Part shown: positions 5,864-6,403 of the stretch, one piece after another
Layout: every line of letters begins with the position of its first letter
Numbering within the stretch: position 1 is the first letter of the stretch
Source: a candidate division CSSED10-310 bacterium
GTDB taxonomy: Bacteria > CSSED10-310 > JAFGDC01
DNA: 6,403 nucleotides
Direction: 5' to 3'
NCBI GenBank assembly: GCA_016932295.1
Contig: JAFGDC010000488.1
Coordinates: forward strand, 1-6,403
Notes under the pieces: model-generated
What the model was told of the DNA's origin: nothing
The model's database searches: none
Seen by the model: only the letters and a program-made list of their open reading frames with translations
Program-made: the position numbers and the translations under genes

Positions 5864-6403
5864 ATGAAAACAACGTTACTTTTAGTGGTTGCCGGTTTCG
5901 CCGTCACGTGTGTGGCGGTGCCTTTCGCCTGTGCGGAACTGAGTCTGCGGCAGGTGCTCGGTTCTACCTACCTGGCGAGTGAACGCCTGATTGCCGTGCA
6001 ACATGCCGATGGCACATGGCCGTGGGATATCACCGATATGGATGCGCCGGCGGGCGTCGCTTCGCAGAACGTGAACGGCCTGATCGCCCTGGGTTTGCTG
6101 GAAGTGGACGAATTCTTACAGCAGCCTGATATCCACGCCGCGATTCTCGAGACAGCCGGCTGGATAATGGCATTCCAGGAGAGCAATGGCTGGGTGTACT
6201 ATCAGGATGCCGTGTTCCTGGCCGCCTTGAGCGCGGTGACGGGTGATGAGGAGTACCGGCGGAGCGGCATGTCGGCCATGGAATATGTCAACACGGTGAA
6301 ACGTCCCACCGCGCAAGATGTCATCGATCAATCCTACGCATCCGGGAAGGATGTGGCGTTTCACCTGTCCTGGGCGATCATGGCCAATCATGTATATGGG
6401 TTC
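5864..6403 (+). CDS. Predicted secreted helical-repeat (alpha/alpha toroid-like) protein, 3'-partial
   Basis: The frame stays open from the ATG at 5864 to the right edge, giving 180 residues with the C-terminus missing. K2 and a hydrophobic run (5-22) form a clear signal peptide, with likely cleavage after ACA (22-24). The mature part is helical and has two similar units: a helix ending in VQHADGTWPWD (45-55) and a second ending in FQESNGWVYYQD (104-115). Each is followed by an alanine/leucine-rich helix (NGLIALGLL; AVFLAALSAVTGD). The Q-x-x-[DN]-G-x-W type motif followed by a small-residue helix recalls alpha/alpha toroids of the terpene-cyclase/prenyltransferase repeat class. Export signals and the operon setting argue against an isoprenoid enzyme. 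A glycan lyase, epimerase or binding scaffold with a similar barrel is an alternative. No catalytic residues can be assigned. The gene begins 14 bases after the FecR-like gene and should be co-expressed with it. Confidence 0.65.
   Translation, partial: MKTTLLLVVAGFAVTCVAVPFACAELSLRQVLGSTYLASERLIAVQHADGTWPWDITDMDAPAGVASQNVNGLIALGLLEVDEFLQQPDIHAAILETAGWIMAFQESNGWVYYQDAVFLAALSAVTGDEEYRRSGMSAMEYVNTVKRPTAQDVIDQSYASGKDVAFHLSWAIMANHVYGF

Overview
This window is a continuous stretch of seven genes on the plus strand that overlap or lie within about 20 bases of each other. It reads as one part of a polysaccharide (capsule, exopolysaccharide or surface glycan) biosynthesis and export operon. The Wza-type and Wzc-type pair implies a Gram-negative envelope. 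The GC-rich coding sequence, the ATGA and TAATG gene junctions and the TTG and GTG starts fit a proteobacterium. I cannot name the genus, and the taxonomic statement is inference.

The left part (1-2038) makes and decorates precursors. It begins with a GHMP kinase of the D-glycero-D-manno-heptose 7-phosphate kinase type, cut off at its 5' end by the window edge. A SIS-domain phosphoheptose isomerase (GmhA-like) overlaps it by four bases. A left-handed beta-helix acyltransferase follows after two bases. The isomerase and kinase are consecutive steps from sedoheptulose 7-phosphate to heptose 1,7-bisphosphate, so an activated heptose is the likely product. The phosphatase and nucleotidyltransferase of that route are not in the window and may lie upstream.

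The middle part (2043-5038) is the export machinery. A periplasmic or outer-membrane Wza-type export protein has a short in-frame tandem repeat just after its signal peptide. A one-polypeptide Wzz/BY-kinase co-polymerase (Wzc type) follows, with Walker A, A' and B motifs and a C-terminal tyrosine cluster. The two genes share one base at a TAATG junction that is directly preceded by a run of seven T.

The right part (5058-6403) is less ordinary. It holds two predicted secreted proteins: a stand-alone FecR-like beta protein, and a partial protein whose helical repeats with QxxDGxW-type motifs resemble an alpha/alpha toroid fold (terpene-cyclase/prenyltransferase or glycan-active type). The second runs off the right edge. 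Their roles are unknown, but tight linkage to wza/wzc suggests a function in handling or retaining the exported glycan.

I see no convincing promoter, terminator, RNA gene, CRISPR array or mobile element. No non-coding gap exceeds about 20 bases with the chosen starts, so the main promoter is probably upstream of the window.
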